Shown piece by piece: positions 1 to 5,919 of a stretch of DNA of 7,016 nucleotides. The stretch lies in assembly GCA_019417145.1 (NCBI GenBank), contig DXVY01000087.1, positions 1 through 7,016 of the forward strand, in the 5' to 3' direction. The position numbers and the translations under genes are program-made. Below the pieces are notes generated by a model that did no database searches, had not been told where the DNA came from, and worked only from the letters and a program-made list of their open reading frames with translations. Each line of letters starts with the position of its first letter. Positions within the stretch are counted from its first letter, which is position 1. Origin of the DNA: Clostridiales bacterium. GTDB taxonomy: Bacteria > Bacillota > Clostridia > Oscillospirales > Acutalibacteraceae.

Positions 1-751
1 GGGCGGGCGTCAGGACCGCGCTGGGGGTCTCCTCAATCATCTTCTGCTTGCGTCGCTGCATCGAGCAATCCCGTTCGCCCAAATGCACCACATTTCCGTG
101 CTCATCGGCCAGAATCTGGAATTCTATATGGCGTGTGCCGGTCAAATACTTTTCGATATACACGCCGCCGTTCCCGAAATAATCCAGCGCCTCCTTAGAG
201 GCGGCGGCAAAGGCCGCATCCAGCTCCTCCGGCCCGTTTACAAGGCGGATTCCCCGTCCGCCGCCGCCGGCAGACGCCTTGATAAGCACCGGATACCCCA
301 TTTCCGCACAAAGCTCGCGGGCCTGTTCCACCTTAGAGACCTCACCGTCCGACCCCGGGATGGTGGGAACCTTATTTTTCTTCATGGTCTGCTTGGCTGT
401 GGCCTTGTCTCCTAAAAGGCGGATGCTCTCGGCGTCCGGGCCGATAAACTTAATGCTGCAACGCTGGCAGATTTCCACAAACTCCGCATTTTCCGACAAA
501 AAGCCGAAGCCGGGATGGATGGCGTCCACCTCGTTGATAACCGCGGCGCTCATGATATTGCGGATATTTAAGTAGCTGTCCACCGAAGCCGGACCGCCGA
601 TGCAGACAACCTTATCGGCCATATATGCATGCAGGCTATCCCTATCGGCCTCGGAGACCACCGCCACCGTCTCAATACCCATCTCCCGGCAAGCCCGAAT
701 GATGCGTACGGCTATTTCGCCACGGTTGGCGATCAAAATCTTCTTGAACAT
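1..751 (-). CDS. accC: Biotin carboxylase subunit of acetyl-CoA carboxylase, N-terminal 250 residues (runs off window edge)
   Basis: ATP-grasp enzyme that carboxylates the biotin on AccB using bicarbonate and ATP, the first half-reaction of malonyl-CoA formation in the cytoplasm. Reading from ATG at 751, the frame stays open to position 1. It begins MFKKILIANRGEIAVRIIRA, the classic biotin carboxylase start. Then come HPGFGFLSENAEF (about residues 79-91), GDKATAK (114-120, ATP-contacting Lys116), the glycine-rich ATP loop KASAGGGGRG (158-167), RHIEFQ (207-212) and ERDCSMQRR (226-234). About 200 C-terminal residues of a family of roughly 450 are missing, including the rest of the ATP-grasp active site and the C-terminal domain. 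The start is supported by homology and by a GGGAGAGA ribosome site (757-764). It lies 31 nt after fabZ, so it is probably cotranscribed. The missing 3' end is a window edge, not a truncation. Confidence 0.96.
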   Translation of the reverse strand, partial: MFKKILIANRGEIAVRIIRACREMGIETVAVVSEADRDSLHAYMADKVVCIGGPASVDSYLNIRNIMSAAVINEVDAIHPGFGFLSENAEFVEICQRCSIKFIGPDAESIRLLGDKATAKQTMKKNKVPTIPGSDGEVSKVEQARELCAEMGYPVLIKASAGGGGRGIRLVNGPEELDAAFAAASKEALDYFGNGGVYIEKYLTGTRHIEFQILADEHGNVVHLGERDCSMQRRKQKMIEETPSAVLTPA

Positions 752-782
752 AGCAATCTCTCCCGTTGGGCGGATCCCGGAC

Positions 783-1208
783 TTATTCCGCAAACATAAA
801 CATAAACTCGCATTCGCAGACCAGCTTTTCCCCTACAAAGGCCTTTCCGGCGCCCACCCCGGCCCGGCTGCGAAGCTTGATCAGCTCGGCTTCCAGCCGA
901 AGCTCGTCCCCGGGACGTACCATGCCCCGGAATTTGGCCTCCTTAACGCCGCCGAAAAAGGCGATCTTGCCCTTGTTTTCGGGCAGGCAGAGGACGGCCG
1001 TGGCGCCCACCTGGGCTAGGGATTCCAGGATCAGCACGCCGGGCATGACCGGATAATCAGGGAAATGTCCCTTGAAATAATATTCATCCTCGCGCACATA
1101 CTTTTTGCCCACCGCCCGCTTACCGGGCTCCAGCTCCAGAATTTCGTCAATGAGCAAAAAGGGATCCCTATGCGGAATAATCTCCTTAATCTGTTCCTTG
1201 TTCAGCAT
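783..1208 (-). CDS. fabZ: 3-hydroxyacyl-[ACP] dehydratase FabZ
   Basis: Hot-dog fold dehydratase that removes water from 3-hydroxyacyl-ACP to give trans-2-enoyl-ACP, the substrate of FabK. The protein has 141 residues, the usual FabZ length. The N-terminal motif IIPHRDPFLLID (residues 10-21) and the active-site helix motif GHFPDYPVMPGVLILE (47-62) are intact. His48 and Glu62 match the catalytic pair of the family (His54 and Glu68 in E. coli, the same 14-residue spacing). ATG at 1208 is preceded by AAAAGGAG (1218-1225) at good spacing. The C-terminus carries a C131-E-C133 pair where FabZ usually has small residues. It sits between accB and accC, as in streptococcal and clostridial fatty acid operons. 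No FabA, FabM or FabN is present, so the window does not show how double bonds would be introduced. Confidence 0.97.
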   Translation of the reverse strand: MLNKEQIKEIIPHRDPFLLIDEILELEPGKRAVGKKYVREDEYYFKGHFPDYPVMPGVLILESLAQVGATAVLCLPENKGKIAFFGGVKEAKFRGMVRPGDELRLEAELIKLRSRAGVGAGKAFVGEKLVCECEFMFMFAE

Positions 1209-1318
1209 TCCCAGACACTCCTTTTAGCCGTACGGCCCCCATGCACCTGCGGTCCGCACGGCTGCACGGCTTTGGCCGGAAATAAGGATTACCGGCTTGT
1301 ATATTTTGTGATTTTGCG
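1209..1318 (-). other. accB-fabZ intergenic region with two potential RNA hairpins
   Basis: At 110 nt this is the longest gap inside the cluster. In the transcript, the first element after the accB stop is a hairpin at 1275-1296 with arms GCCGG and CCGGC, extendable by two A-U pairs after one mismatch. Next is a GC-rich imperfect inverted repeat at 1227-1270. Its outer arms (1264-1270 with 1227-1233) pair over 7 bp including one G-U, and it contains the palindromes GCCGTACGGC (1227-1236) and TGCGGTCCGCA (1248-1258, plus-strand reading). Neither is followed by a U-run, so they do not look like intrinsic terminators. They could be processing or mRNA-stability elements that separate accB from fabZ-accC. 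The fabZ ribosome site follows immediately. No convincing promoter or small gene was seen. Confidence 0.45.
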
Positions 1319-1798
1319 TTACACTTTTTTTAGTCGGATCAGGGGCTGCCCATACTCCACCTGGTCCCCGTCCTTCACCAGCGTTTCCACGTAGACGCCG
1401 CTTACCTCGCTCTCCACATCGCAGACCATTTTCATGGCCTCCACGGCGCAGACAACCATATCGGCTTCTATTTTGTCCCCCGGCTGCAGGGCCTTTTTAC
1501 CCAGCTTTTCCAAGGAGCAAAAGACGCCTACCATAGGACATTTGACATAAAGGAAATCATCGTCCGCCGGTTCCGCCGCCTGGGGTTGTCCTGCCGGGGC
1601 GGCGGGTACGGAGACCGGCTGGGGCGAGGCGGGCGCAAAGACCGCCTCCGTGGCGGCCGGCGCGCTTTGCACCGGCGCTGACAGGCCCACATTATCGTTT
1701 TCCAGGCGGATGCGGAAACCGTTTTCTTCCAGTTCCACCGCCGAAAGGCCCGAGGCCTTGACCATACTGATCAGTTGACTGACGACGTTCAGATCCAT
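1319..1798 (-). CDS. accB: Biotin carboxyl carrier protein of acetyl-CoA carboxylase (BCCP)
   Basis: Carrier whose biotinylated lysine shuttles CO2 from biotin carboxylase (AccC) to the carboxyltransferase (AccA/AccD, outside the window). It has 159 residues with the usual three-part build. The N-terminal region (1-35, MDLNVVSQLISMVKASGL...) is the part that contacts AccC in relatives. An Ala/Pro-rich flexible linker spans about 40-80. The C-terminal biotinyl domain spans about 82-159 and carries EAMKM with the target Lys123, close to Lys122 of E. coli. The segment after PMVGVF, which forms the protruding thumb in E. coli BCCP, reads CSLEKLGKKALQPGDKI and lacks the familiar SPSPDAKPF-like sequence. 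The domain also has Cys at 87, 94 and 126 besides the commonly seen one at 117. ATG at 1798 has GAAAGG (1805-1810) six bases upstream. A biotin ligase gene is not in the window. Confidence 0.96.
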   Translation of the reverse strand: MDLNVVSQLISMVKASGLSAVELEENGFRIRLENDNVGLSAPVQSAPAATEAVFAPASPQPVSVPAAPAGQPQAAEPADDDFLYVKCPMVGVFCSLEKLGKKALQPGDKIEADMVVCAVEAMKMVCDVESEVSGVYVETLVKDGDQVEYGQPLIRLKKV

Positions 1799-1819
1799 AT
1801 TGCACCTTTCCTTTCCGAC

Positions 1820-1839
1820 GGCGGGTCCTCACGACCGCC
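1820..1839 (-). repeat. Small inverted repeat in the fabF-accB gap
   Basis: The 71-nt gap between fabF and accB (1799-1869) contains one clear short hairpin with 5-bp arms GGCGG and CCGCC around a 10-nt loop. An alternative register adds a GTC/GAC pair with one bulge. It ends 21 nt before the accB start codon, just upstream of two overlapping GGAAAGG tracts (1805-1816) that supply the ribosome site. It has no U-run, so it is not a terminator. An effect on accB translation or mRNA decay is only a possibility. Confidence 0.3.
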
Positions 1840-1869
1840 TGCACAGAAACAATTTCCGGGTTAAAAGGC

Positions 1870-3111
1870 TTATTCGGCCTTCTTGAAAATCAGCGTACCG
1901 TTATGGCCGCCAAAGCCCAGGGAATTGCTTAAAGCGTATTCCAAAGGCTGCTCACGGCCGGTCCCGGGCACATAATCCAGATCCAGCCCCTCCCCCGGCT
2001 CCTTCAAGCCGACGGTGGGAGGCACAAAGCCCTCCTCCAGCGCCTTTAAGCATACCACGGCCTCAACCGCGCCGGCGGCGCCCAGCATATGGCCGGTGTG
2101 GCCCTTGGTCGAGCTGACCGGAATATGATAAGCGGCCTCGCCGAATACCGTTTTAATGGCAGTGGTTTCCATAGCATCATTGGGGGGCGTGCTGGTACCG
2201 TGGGCATTGATGTAAGACATTTGCTCCGGTCGAATACCGGCGTCCGCAAGGGCTTGGCCCATGGCCTCGGCCGCGCCGGCGCCCGTCTCGTCCGGCAGAG
2301 TGATATGGAAAGCGTCGCAGGTGGAGCCGAAGCCCACCACCTCGCCGTAGATTTTGGCGCCTCTCGCCTTAGCGTGCGCATATTCCTCCAGGATCAGCAT
2401 ACCGGCGCCCTCGCCCATGACAAATCCATCCCGGTTCTTATCGAAGGGGGTGGAACAATTTGCCGGATCATCCCTTGTGGACAGAGCCTTCATGTTGCTG
2501 AAGGCGGCGATGGCAAGGGGCGTGACCGTAGCCTCGGCCGCGCCGGTGATGACCGCCTTTGCCCGGCCGCTCTGCACCAGGCGATAGGCCTCTCCGATGG
2601 CATGGGTGCCGCTGGCACAGGCGGTGACGATGCAATGGCACTCGCCCTTGGCCTGATATCGAATGGCGATATTTCCACTGAGCAGATTGCTGATGATCAT
2701 GGGAATCATCAGCGCAGACACCCGGGAGGGGCCGCGCTCCAGCAGCTTGGTGTGATCCTCCTCAATGGTCTGCAGGCCGCCGATCCCCGATCCGGTGATA
2801 ACGGCCAGCTCCTTCTCCCCTATGGTATCGGGAGAAAGGCCGCTCTGTTCCCACGCCTCGGCCGCGGCCACCATGCCAAACTGACAGAAACGGTCCATGC
2901 GGCGCTGCTCCTTTTTATCCAGCACCAAGGAGGGATCAAAGTCTTTGACCTCGGCGGCTACATGCACCTTGAAATCGGCGGTATCAAAATGGGTGATGGG
3001 GCCGATGCCGCATTTGCCGTCCTTGATGCCCTGCCAGAAGGTCTCTACGTTATGGCCGATGGGCGTAACCGCGCCCATGCCGGTGACAACTACCCGTTTT
3101 TTATCCTGCAA
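1870..3111 (-). CDS. fabF: Beta-ketoacyl-[ACP] synthase II (FabF), TTG start
   Basis: Elongating condensing enzyme that joins acyl-ACP with malonyl-ACP to give 3-ketoacyl-ACP and CO2. It has 413 residues, the normal length for FabF. The thiolase-fold Cys-His-His machinery is complete: nucleophile Cys165 in VTACASGTHAIGEA, His304 in NAHGTSTP, Lys336 and His341 in SSTKGHTGHMLGAAGA, and the gatekeeper-loop motif GFGGHN with Phe400. The start codon is TTG (3109-3111 on the complement). It is chosen because GGAG (3121-3124) sits 9 nt upstream and the protein then begins MQDKKRVVVTGMG like other FabF. The nearby upstream ATG is followed at once by an in-frame TGA stop, and the next in-frame ATG would cut into the first strand of the fold. 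Near the active site, C158-H-C160 precedes the nucleophile. It follows fabG by 65 nt. Two FabF paralogues can exist in clostridia, but only one is here. Confidence 0.96.
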   Translation of the reverse strand: MQDKKRVVVTGMGAVTPIGHNVETFWQGIKDGKCGIGPITHFDTADFKVHVAAEVKDFDPSLVLDKKEQRRMDRFCQFGMVAAAEAWEQSGLSPDTIGEKELAVITGSGIGGLQTIEEDHTKLLERGPSRVSALMIPMIISNLLSGNIAIRYQAKGECHCIVTACASGTHAIGEAYRLVQSGRAKAVITGAAEATVTPLAIAAFSNMKALSTRDDPANCSTPFDKNRDGFVMGEGAGMLILEEYAHAKARGAKIYGEVVGFGSTCDAFHITLPDETGAGAAEAMGQALADAGIRPEQMSYINAHGTSTPPNDAMETTAIKTVFGEAAYHIPVSSTKGHTGHMLGAAGAVEAVVCLKALEEGFVPPTVGLKEPGEGLDLDYVPGTGREQPLEYALSNSLGFGGHNGTLIFKKAE

Positions 3112-3176
3112 TCTGAATCACTCCATATCTTTGTCGGCGCTTCCTTCCGGGAATCCCGCCGGTTTATTCCATTGCT
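3112..3176 (-). other. fabG-fabF gap with competing short hairpins
   Basis: This 65-nt gap holds the perfect short inverted repeat CGGGAATCCCG (3148-3158). It also holds a longer-range pairing of CGGCG (3135-3139) with CGCCG (3157-3161), which shares bases with the first, so only one can form at a time. The fabF ribosome site GGAG (3121-3124) lies just downstream in the transcript and outside both stems. There is no U-run and no promoter-like pair of hexamers. A role in setting fabF translation from its TTG start is conceivable but is not shown by the sequence. Confidence 0.3.
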
Positions 3177-3926
3177 TTACAGTGAAATGCCGCCGTCTAC
3201 CTGAAGGACCTGTCCGGTGATATAGGAGGCCATATCGCTGGCCAGGAAGAGAACGGCGTTGGCGATATCTTTCGGCTCGCCCAGACGACCCAGGGTGATA
3301 GCGGCGGCCATTTTGGCCTTCACGTCCTCTGGCAGCACCTCGGTCATTTTGGTCTGCACAAAACCGGGGGCGATGGCGTTGACCGTGACGCCGCGGGGCC
3401 CCAACTCCTTGGAGGCCGTCTTGGTCAGACCGATGATACCGGCCTTGGAGGCCGCGTAGTTGGCCTGGCCCACGTTGCCGCCGATGCCCACCACAGAGGA
3501 AATGCTGATGATACGGCCGAACTTTTTACGAAACATATGGGCGCCCGCATGACGTGTAAAATTAAACGCGCCCTTGAGATTCACGGCGATGACCTTGTCA
3601 AAATCCGCCTCGCTCATGCGGACAAGCAGCCCGTCCCGGGTGATGCCGGCATTGTTGACCAAAACATGAATCTGGCCGAAATCGGCGGCGATTTCTTTGA
3701 CCAGCGCGGCCACGCCCTCAAAATCCGATACGTCGCAGGCATAGCATTTGCATTTTACGCCATAGCCCTCCAGCTCGGCCGTGAGCTCCTCTGCGCCGTC
3801 CAGATTGATGTCGACCACGGCCACGTCCGCGCCGTTTTCCGCAAAGGTCCGGGCGATTTCCCGGCCGATGCCCTGTTTGCCACCGGTGACCACGGCACAT
3901 TTGTCTTCTAACATTTTACAACTCAT
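3177..3926 (-). CDS. fabG: 3-oxoacyl-[ACP] reductase FabG (short-chain dehydrogenase)
   Basis: Reduces 3-ketoacyl-ACP to 3-hydroxyacyl-ACP. With the start at 3926 it has 249 residues, typical of FabG. The Rossmann nucleotide motif TGGKQGIG (residues 14-21), NNAG (91-94), Asn116, and the catalytic Ser144, Tyr157 and Lys161 (YAASK) are all present, as is the family ending GQVLQVDGGISL. The open frame extends 16 codons further up, but ATG 3926 is preferred because GGAGG (3933-3937) lies 6 nt before it. A second ATG at 3914 is too far from that site. The start lies inside the last codons of fabD (11-nt overlap), which suggests translational coupling. Asp39 at the end of the second beta strand, and KQ in place of the usual SR in the glycine motif, resemble NADH-using members rather than the usual NADPH type. 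A C59-K-C61-Y-A-C64 cluster is also visible. Confidence 0.96.
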   Translation of the reverse strand: MSCKMLEDKCAVVTGGKQGIGREIARTFAENGADVAVVDINLDGAEELTAELEGYGVKCKCYACDVSDFEGVAALVKEIAADFGQIHVLVNNAGITRDGLLVRMSEADFDKVIAVNLKGAFNFTRHAGAHMFRKKFGRIISISSVVGIGGNVGQANYAASKAGIIGLTKTASKELGPRGVTVNAIAPGFVQTKMTEVLPEDVKAKMAAAITLGRLGEPKDIANAVLFLASDMASYITGQVLQVDGGISL

Positions 3927-4836
3927 TTTTAACCTCCGATATGGTATTGGTAAGACTTTCAAAATCCTCCACATGAAGGGTCTTTACGCTCTTGTCGATC
4001 CGCCGCATAAAGCCGCACAGGGTGGTGCCTACGCCTACCTCAATAAACAGCTGCGCGCCGGCGTCCAGCATGCCGCGGATAGCGGTTTCCCACCGCACCG
4101 GACTCATGGTCTGACGATAGATCAGCTCGGGCAGCGCGGCGGGATCGGCCGCTTGGCCGGTCACGTTGGCGTATAAAGGCATTTTCGGTTGGCCAAGGCT
4201 GATATGGGCAAGCGCCGCCCTTATCTTTTCGGCCGCCGGCTGCATAAGGGGGGTATGGAAGGCGCCGGACACCTTCAGCGGCACGGCCCGCAGACCGTTT
4301 GCAGCCGCAGCGCTCAAAAAGGCGTCCAGAGCGGCCTTTTCACCCGCCACCACCGTCTGGCCCGGGCAGTTGTAATTGACCGGCAGGATCATGCCCGCCT
4401 TTTCCGCCGTCTCCACACAGGCCATAACCTTATCCATCTTGCCGATGGCGGCGATCATACCGTCGCCCGGCCGGGCGGCTTCGGCCATCCATTGGCCCCG
4501 CTTGGTAATAAGGTCCAGGCCGGTTGCAAAATCCAGCACTCCGGCGGCGGTCAGGGCGGCGTATTCGCCTAAAGAAAAGCCGGCGGTCATGGCCACGTTT
4601 TCTTCGCCAATGGCCTCAGTCAAGGCGGCGTAGCCCGCCATGCTCACGGTATAGATGCAGGGCTGGGTCACCTCGGTGCGGGACAGTTCCGCCTCGGTCC
4701 CGTGAAAGCAGGCTTCCCGCACGTCGGCGGGCGCTTGATCCAGAACAGCCGCCGCAGCCCGGCTGTTTTCATACAGAGAAAGTCCCATGCCTGGTTTTTG
4801 GGCGCCCTGGCCGGAAAATATCACTGCGATTTTCAT
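3916..4836 (-). CDS. fabD: Malonyl-CoA:[ACP] transacylase FabD
   Basis: Moves the malonyl group from CoA to the phosphopantetheine arm of ACP, supplying the extender unit for FabH and FabF. With the start at 4836 the protein has 306 residues, normal for FabD, and begins MKIAVIFSGQGAQ. The nucleophile elbow is GFSLGEY with Ser88. Arg113 (TKRGQW) matches the malonyl-carboxylate binding Arg, and His194 in SGAFHTPLM is the catalytic His. The C-terminal SPVRWE and GVGTTLCGFMRRI blocks are also typical. An ATG 24 nt upstream (4860) is in frame but has no family counterpart. AAAGGA (4845-4850) is well placed for 4836. The elbow has Phe where GHSLG is most common. It follows fabK by 30 nt, and its last codons overlap fabG by 11 nt. 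Confidence 0.96.
   Translation of the reverse strand: MKIAVIFSGQGAQKPGMGLSLYENSRAAAAVLDQAPADVREACFHGTEAELSRTEVTQPCIYTVSMAGYAALTEAIGEENVAMTAGFSLGEYAALTAAGVLDFATGLDLITKRGQWMAEAARPGDGMIAAIGKMDKVMACVETAEKAGMILPVNYNCPGQTVVAGEKAALDAFLSAAAANGLRAVPLKVSGAFHTPLMQPAAEKIRAALAHISLGQPKMPLYANVTGQAADPAALPELIYRQTMSPVRWETAIRGMLDAGAQLFIEVGVGTTLCGFMRRIDKSVKTLHVEDFESLTNTISEVKNEL
3933..3937 (-). promoter_or_regulatory. Ribosome binding site that fixes the fabG start
   Basis: A GGAGG core lies within the 3' end of fabD, six bases before ATG 3926. It is the strongest Shine-Dalgarno match in the window. It favours a fabG start that overlaps fabD by 11 nt over both the longer upstream frame and the ATG four codons downstream. 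Confidence 0.85.
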
Positions 4837-4866
4837 CCTATCAGTCCTTTCGGGTGGCATGCGCTC

Positions 4867-5823
4867 TCATGCTTCATCCGCGATTTTCGGCGCGCCCTTT
4901 AAAAGCGCGGCGGCCTCGGCGAACATTTCCTCTATGATCTCGGCCGCAGGCTGTATCTTATGCACCATGCCGGCCACCTGACCGGCCATCAGGGATCCCA
5001 TCTTATCATCCCCGTCCACTACGGCCGCCCGCAGGGAGCCGGTCAGCATCCGCTCCATTTCGTCCTTGTCCGCCTTGGCGTTTTTCTCCATGGCCACGAT
5101 CTCTCTGGCCAGCTTATTCTTAATGCAGCGGCAGGGGCTGCCGGTGGTCCGTCCGGTGACGGTGGTGCCGATATCCTTGCAGTCCAGCACGGCCTGCTTA
5201 TAGTTCGCATGCACGTTGCATTCTTCGGCCGCCAGAAACCGCGTGCCCACCTGCACGCCCTCGGCGCCCAGCATGAAAGCCGCGGCTATTCCCCGTCCGT
5301 CGGCCACGCCGCCGGCAGTCAGCACGGGAATGGATACTGCATCCGCGATTTGAGGCGTCAGGGCCATGGTGGTCAACTCGCCGATATGGCCGCCGGCCTC
5401 GGTGCCCTCGGCCACCACGGCGTCAGCCCCCGCCCTTTCCATCCGGATGGCCTGGGAGACGCAGGCGATCACCGGAATGACCGTGATGCCGGCCGCCTTC
5501 CAGTCCGGGATATATTTGCCGGGATTTCCCGCGCCGGTGGTTACCACCGGCACTTTCTCTTCCAGCACCATCTGGGCGATATCCGCGGCGTGCGGGCTCA
5601 TGAGCATGATATTCACGCCAAAGGGTTTATCGGTCAATTCCCGCACCTTGCGGACCTGCTCTCTGATGAAATCCGCCGGCGCGCTACCCCCGGCGATCAA
5701 TCCCAAGCCGCCGGCCTCCGATACCGCCGATGCGATATGATAATCCGCCACCCAGGCCATGCCGCCCTGGATAATGGGATATTTGGTACCGAGAAGTTTG
5801 GTTACGCGTGTCGCAAAAGCCAT
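4867..5823 (-). CDS. fabK: FMN-dependent enoyl-[ACP] reductase FabK
   Basis: Catalyses the last reduction of each cycle, trans-2-enoyl-ACP to acyl-ACP, using FMN and normally NADH. FabK is a TIM-barrel flavoprotein of the nitronate monooxygenase-like family and is unrelated in fold to FabI. The protein has 318 residues (S. pneumoniae FabK has about 324). It shows YPIIQGGMAWVAD (15-27), PFGVNIMLMSP (67-77), TTGAGNP (95-101), the flavin/active-site motif EAGGHIGELTTM (142-153) with His146, AGGVADGRG (170-178) and GAEGVQVGTRF (186-196). The start at 5823 fits the family N-terminus. GAAAGG (5836-5841) lies 12 nt upstream, rather far, and an in-frame ATG at 5856 inside a tetranucleotide repeat is the alternative, adding 11 residues. 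The usual GHPVRV-like stretch reads GSPCRCIKNKL. It is the only gene here ending in TGA. FabK-type reductases are intrinsically insensitive to triclosan. A 2-nitropropane dioxygenase-like relative is possible but unlikely in this context. Confidence 0.93.
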   Translation of the reverse strand: MAFATRVTKLLGTKYPIIQGGMAWVADYHIASAVSEAGGLGLIAGGSAPADFIREQVRKVRELTDKPFGVNIMLMSPHAADIAQMVLEEKVPVVTTGAGNPGKYIPDWKAAGITVIPVIACVSQAIRMERAGADAVVAEGTEAGGHIGELTTMALTPQIADAVSIPVLTAGGVADGRGIAAAFMLGAEGVQVGTRFLAAEECNVHANYKQAVLDCKDIGTTVTGRTTGSPCRCIKNKLAREIVAMEKNAKADKDEMERMLTGSLRAAVVDGDDKMGSLMAGQVAGMVHKIQPAAEIIEEMFAEAAALLKGAPKIADEA

Positions 5824-5919
5824 AGTGTTGCACTGCCTTTCTATCTGTCTGTCCATCCATCCATGTGGAAAGAATATATTGCGCTTTTTCGTTTACAGGG
5901 TATAAGCGAAACGTTTGGA
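5824..5919 (-). other. fabH-fabK gap without an acyl carrier protein gene
   Basis: This 96-nt gap is where streptococcal clusters carry acpP. It is too short for ACP (about 75 codons) and no DSL-type phosphopantetheine motif is encoded in any frame. It holds interleaved 5-bp complementary arms just after the fabH stop: CGTTT/AAACG at 5909-5913 with 5890-5894, and CGCTT/AAGCG at 5904-5908 with 5882-5886. An AT-rich patch follows, then a tetranucleotide repeat tract and the fabK ribosome site. A TATATT hexamer is present in the AT-rich patch but has no -35 partner, so I do not call a promoter. Confidence 0.5.
5842..5864 (-). repeat. Tetranucleotide repeat tract upstream of fabK
   Basis: In the transcript direction the tract is three ATGG units followed by two ACAG-like units and a degenerate ATAG. 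It ends directly at the GAAAGG ribosome site of fabK. Each ATGG unit carries an ATG (5864, 5860, 5856), and the three lie in three different frames. Only 5856 is in frame with fabK. The ATG at 5864 opens a seven-codon frame ending in TAG, and the one at 5860 opens an out-of-frame stretch. Short tandem repeats of this type can change copy number by slippage. With only three perfect units that is a weak expectation. Confidence 0.6.

Noticed and set aside
1227..1296. Intrinsic terminator after accB
   Set aside because: The hairpins are GC-rich but none is followed by a run of U, and the downstream genes belong to the same pathway.
2089..3204. Plus-strand open frame of 371 codons opposite fabF
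   Set aside because: It lies antisense to fabF and the fabG-fabF gap, has no family-like motifs, and is explained by the same codon bias.
3927..3974. Sixteen-codon N-terminal extension of fabG
   Set aside because: It reads back into fabD with no family counterpart, whereas ATG 3926 has GGAGG at ideal spacing.
4837..4860. Upstream ATG of fabD
   Set aside because: It adds eight residues not seen in the family, and the AAAGGA site is placed for the ATG at 4836.
5870..5895. Internal promoter before fabK based on a TATATT hexamer
   Set aside because: No -35-like hexamer lies 16-18 bp upstream, and the TATATT may only reflect the local AT-rich patch.
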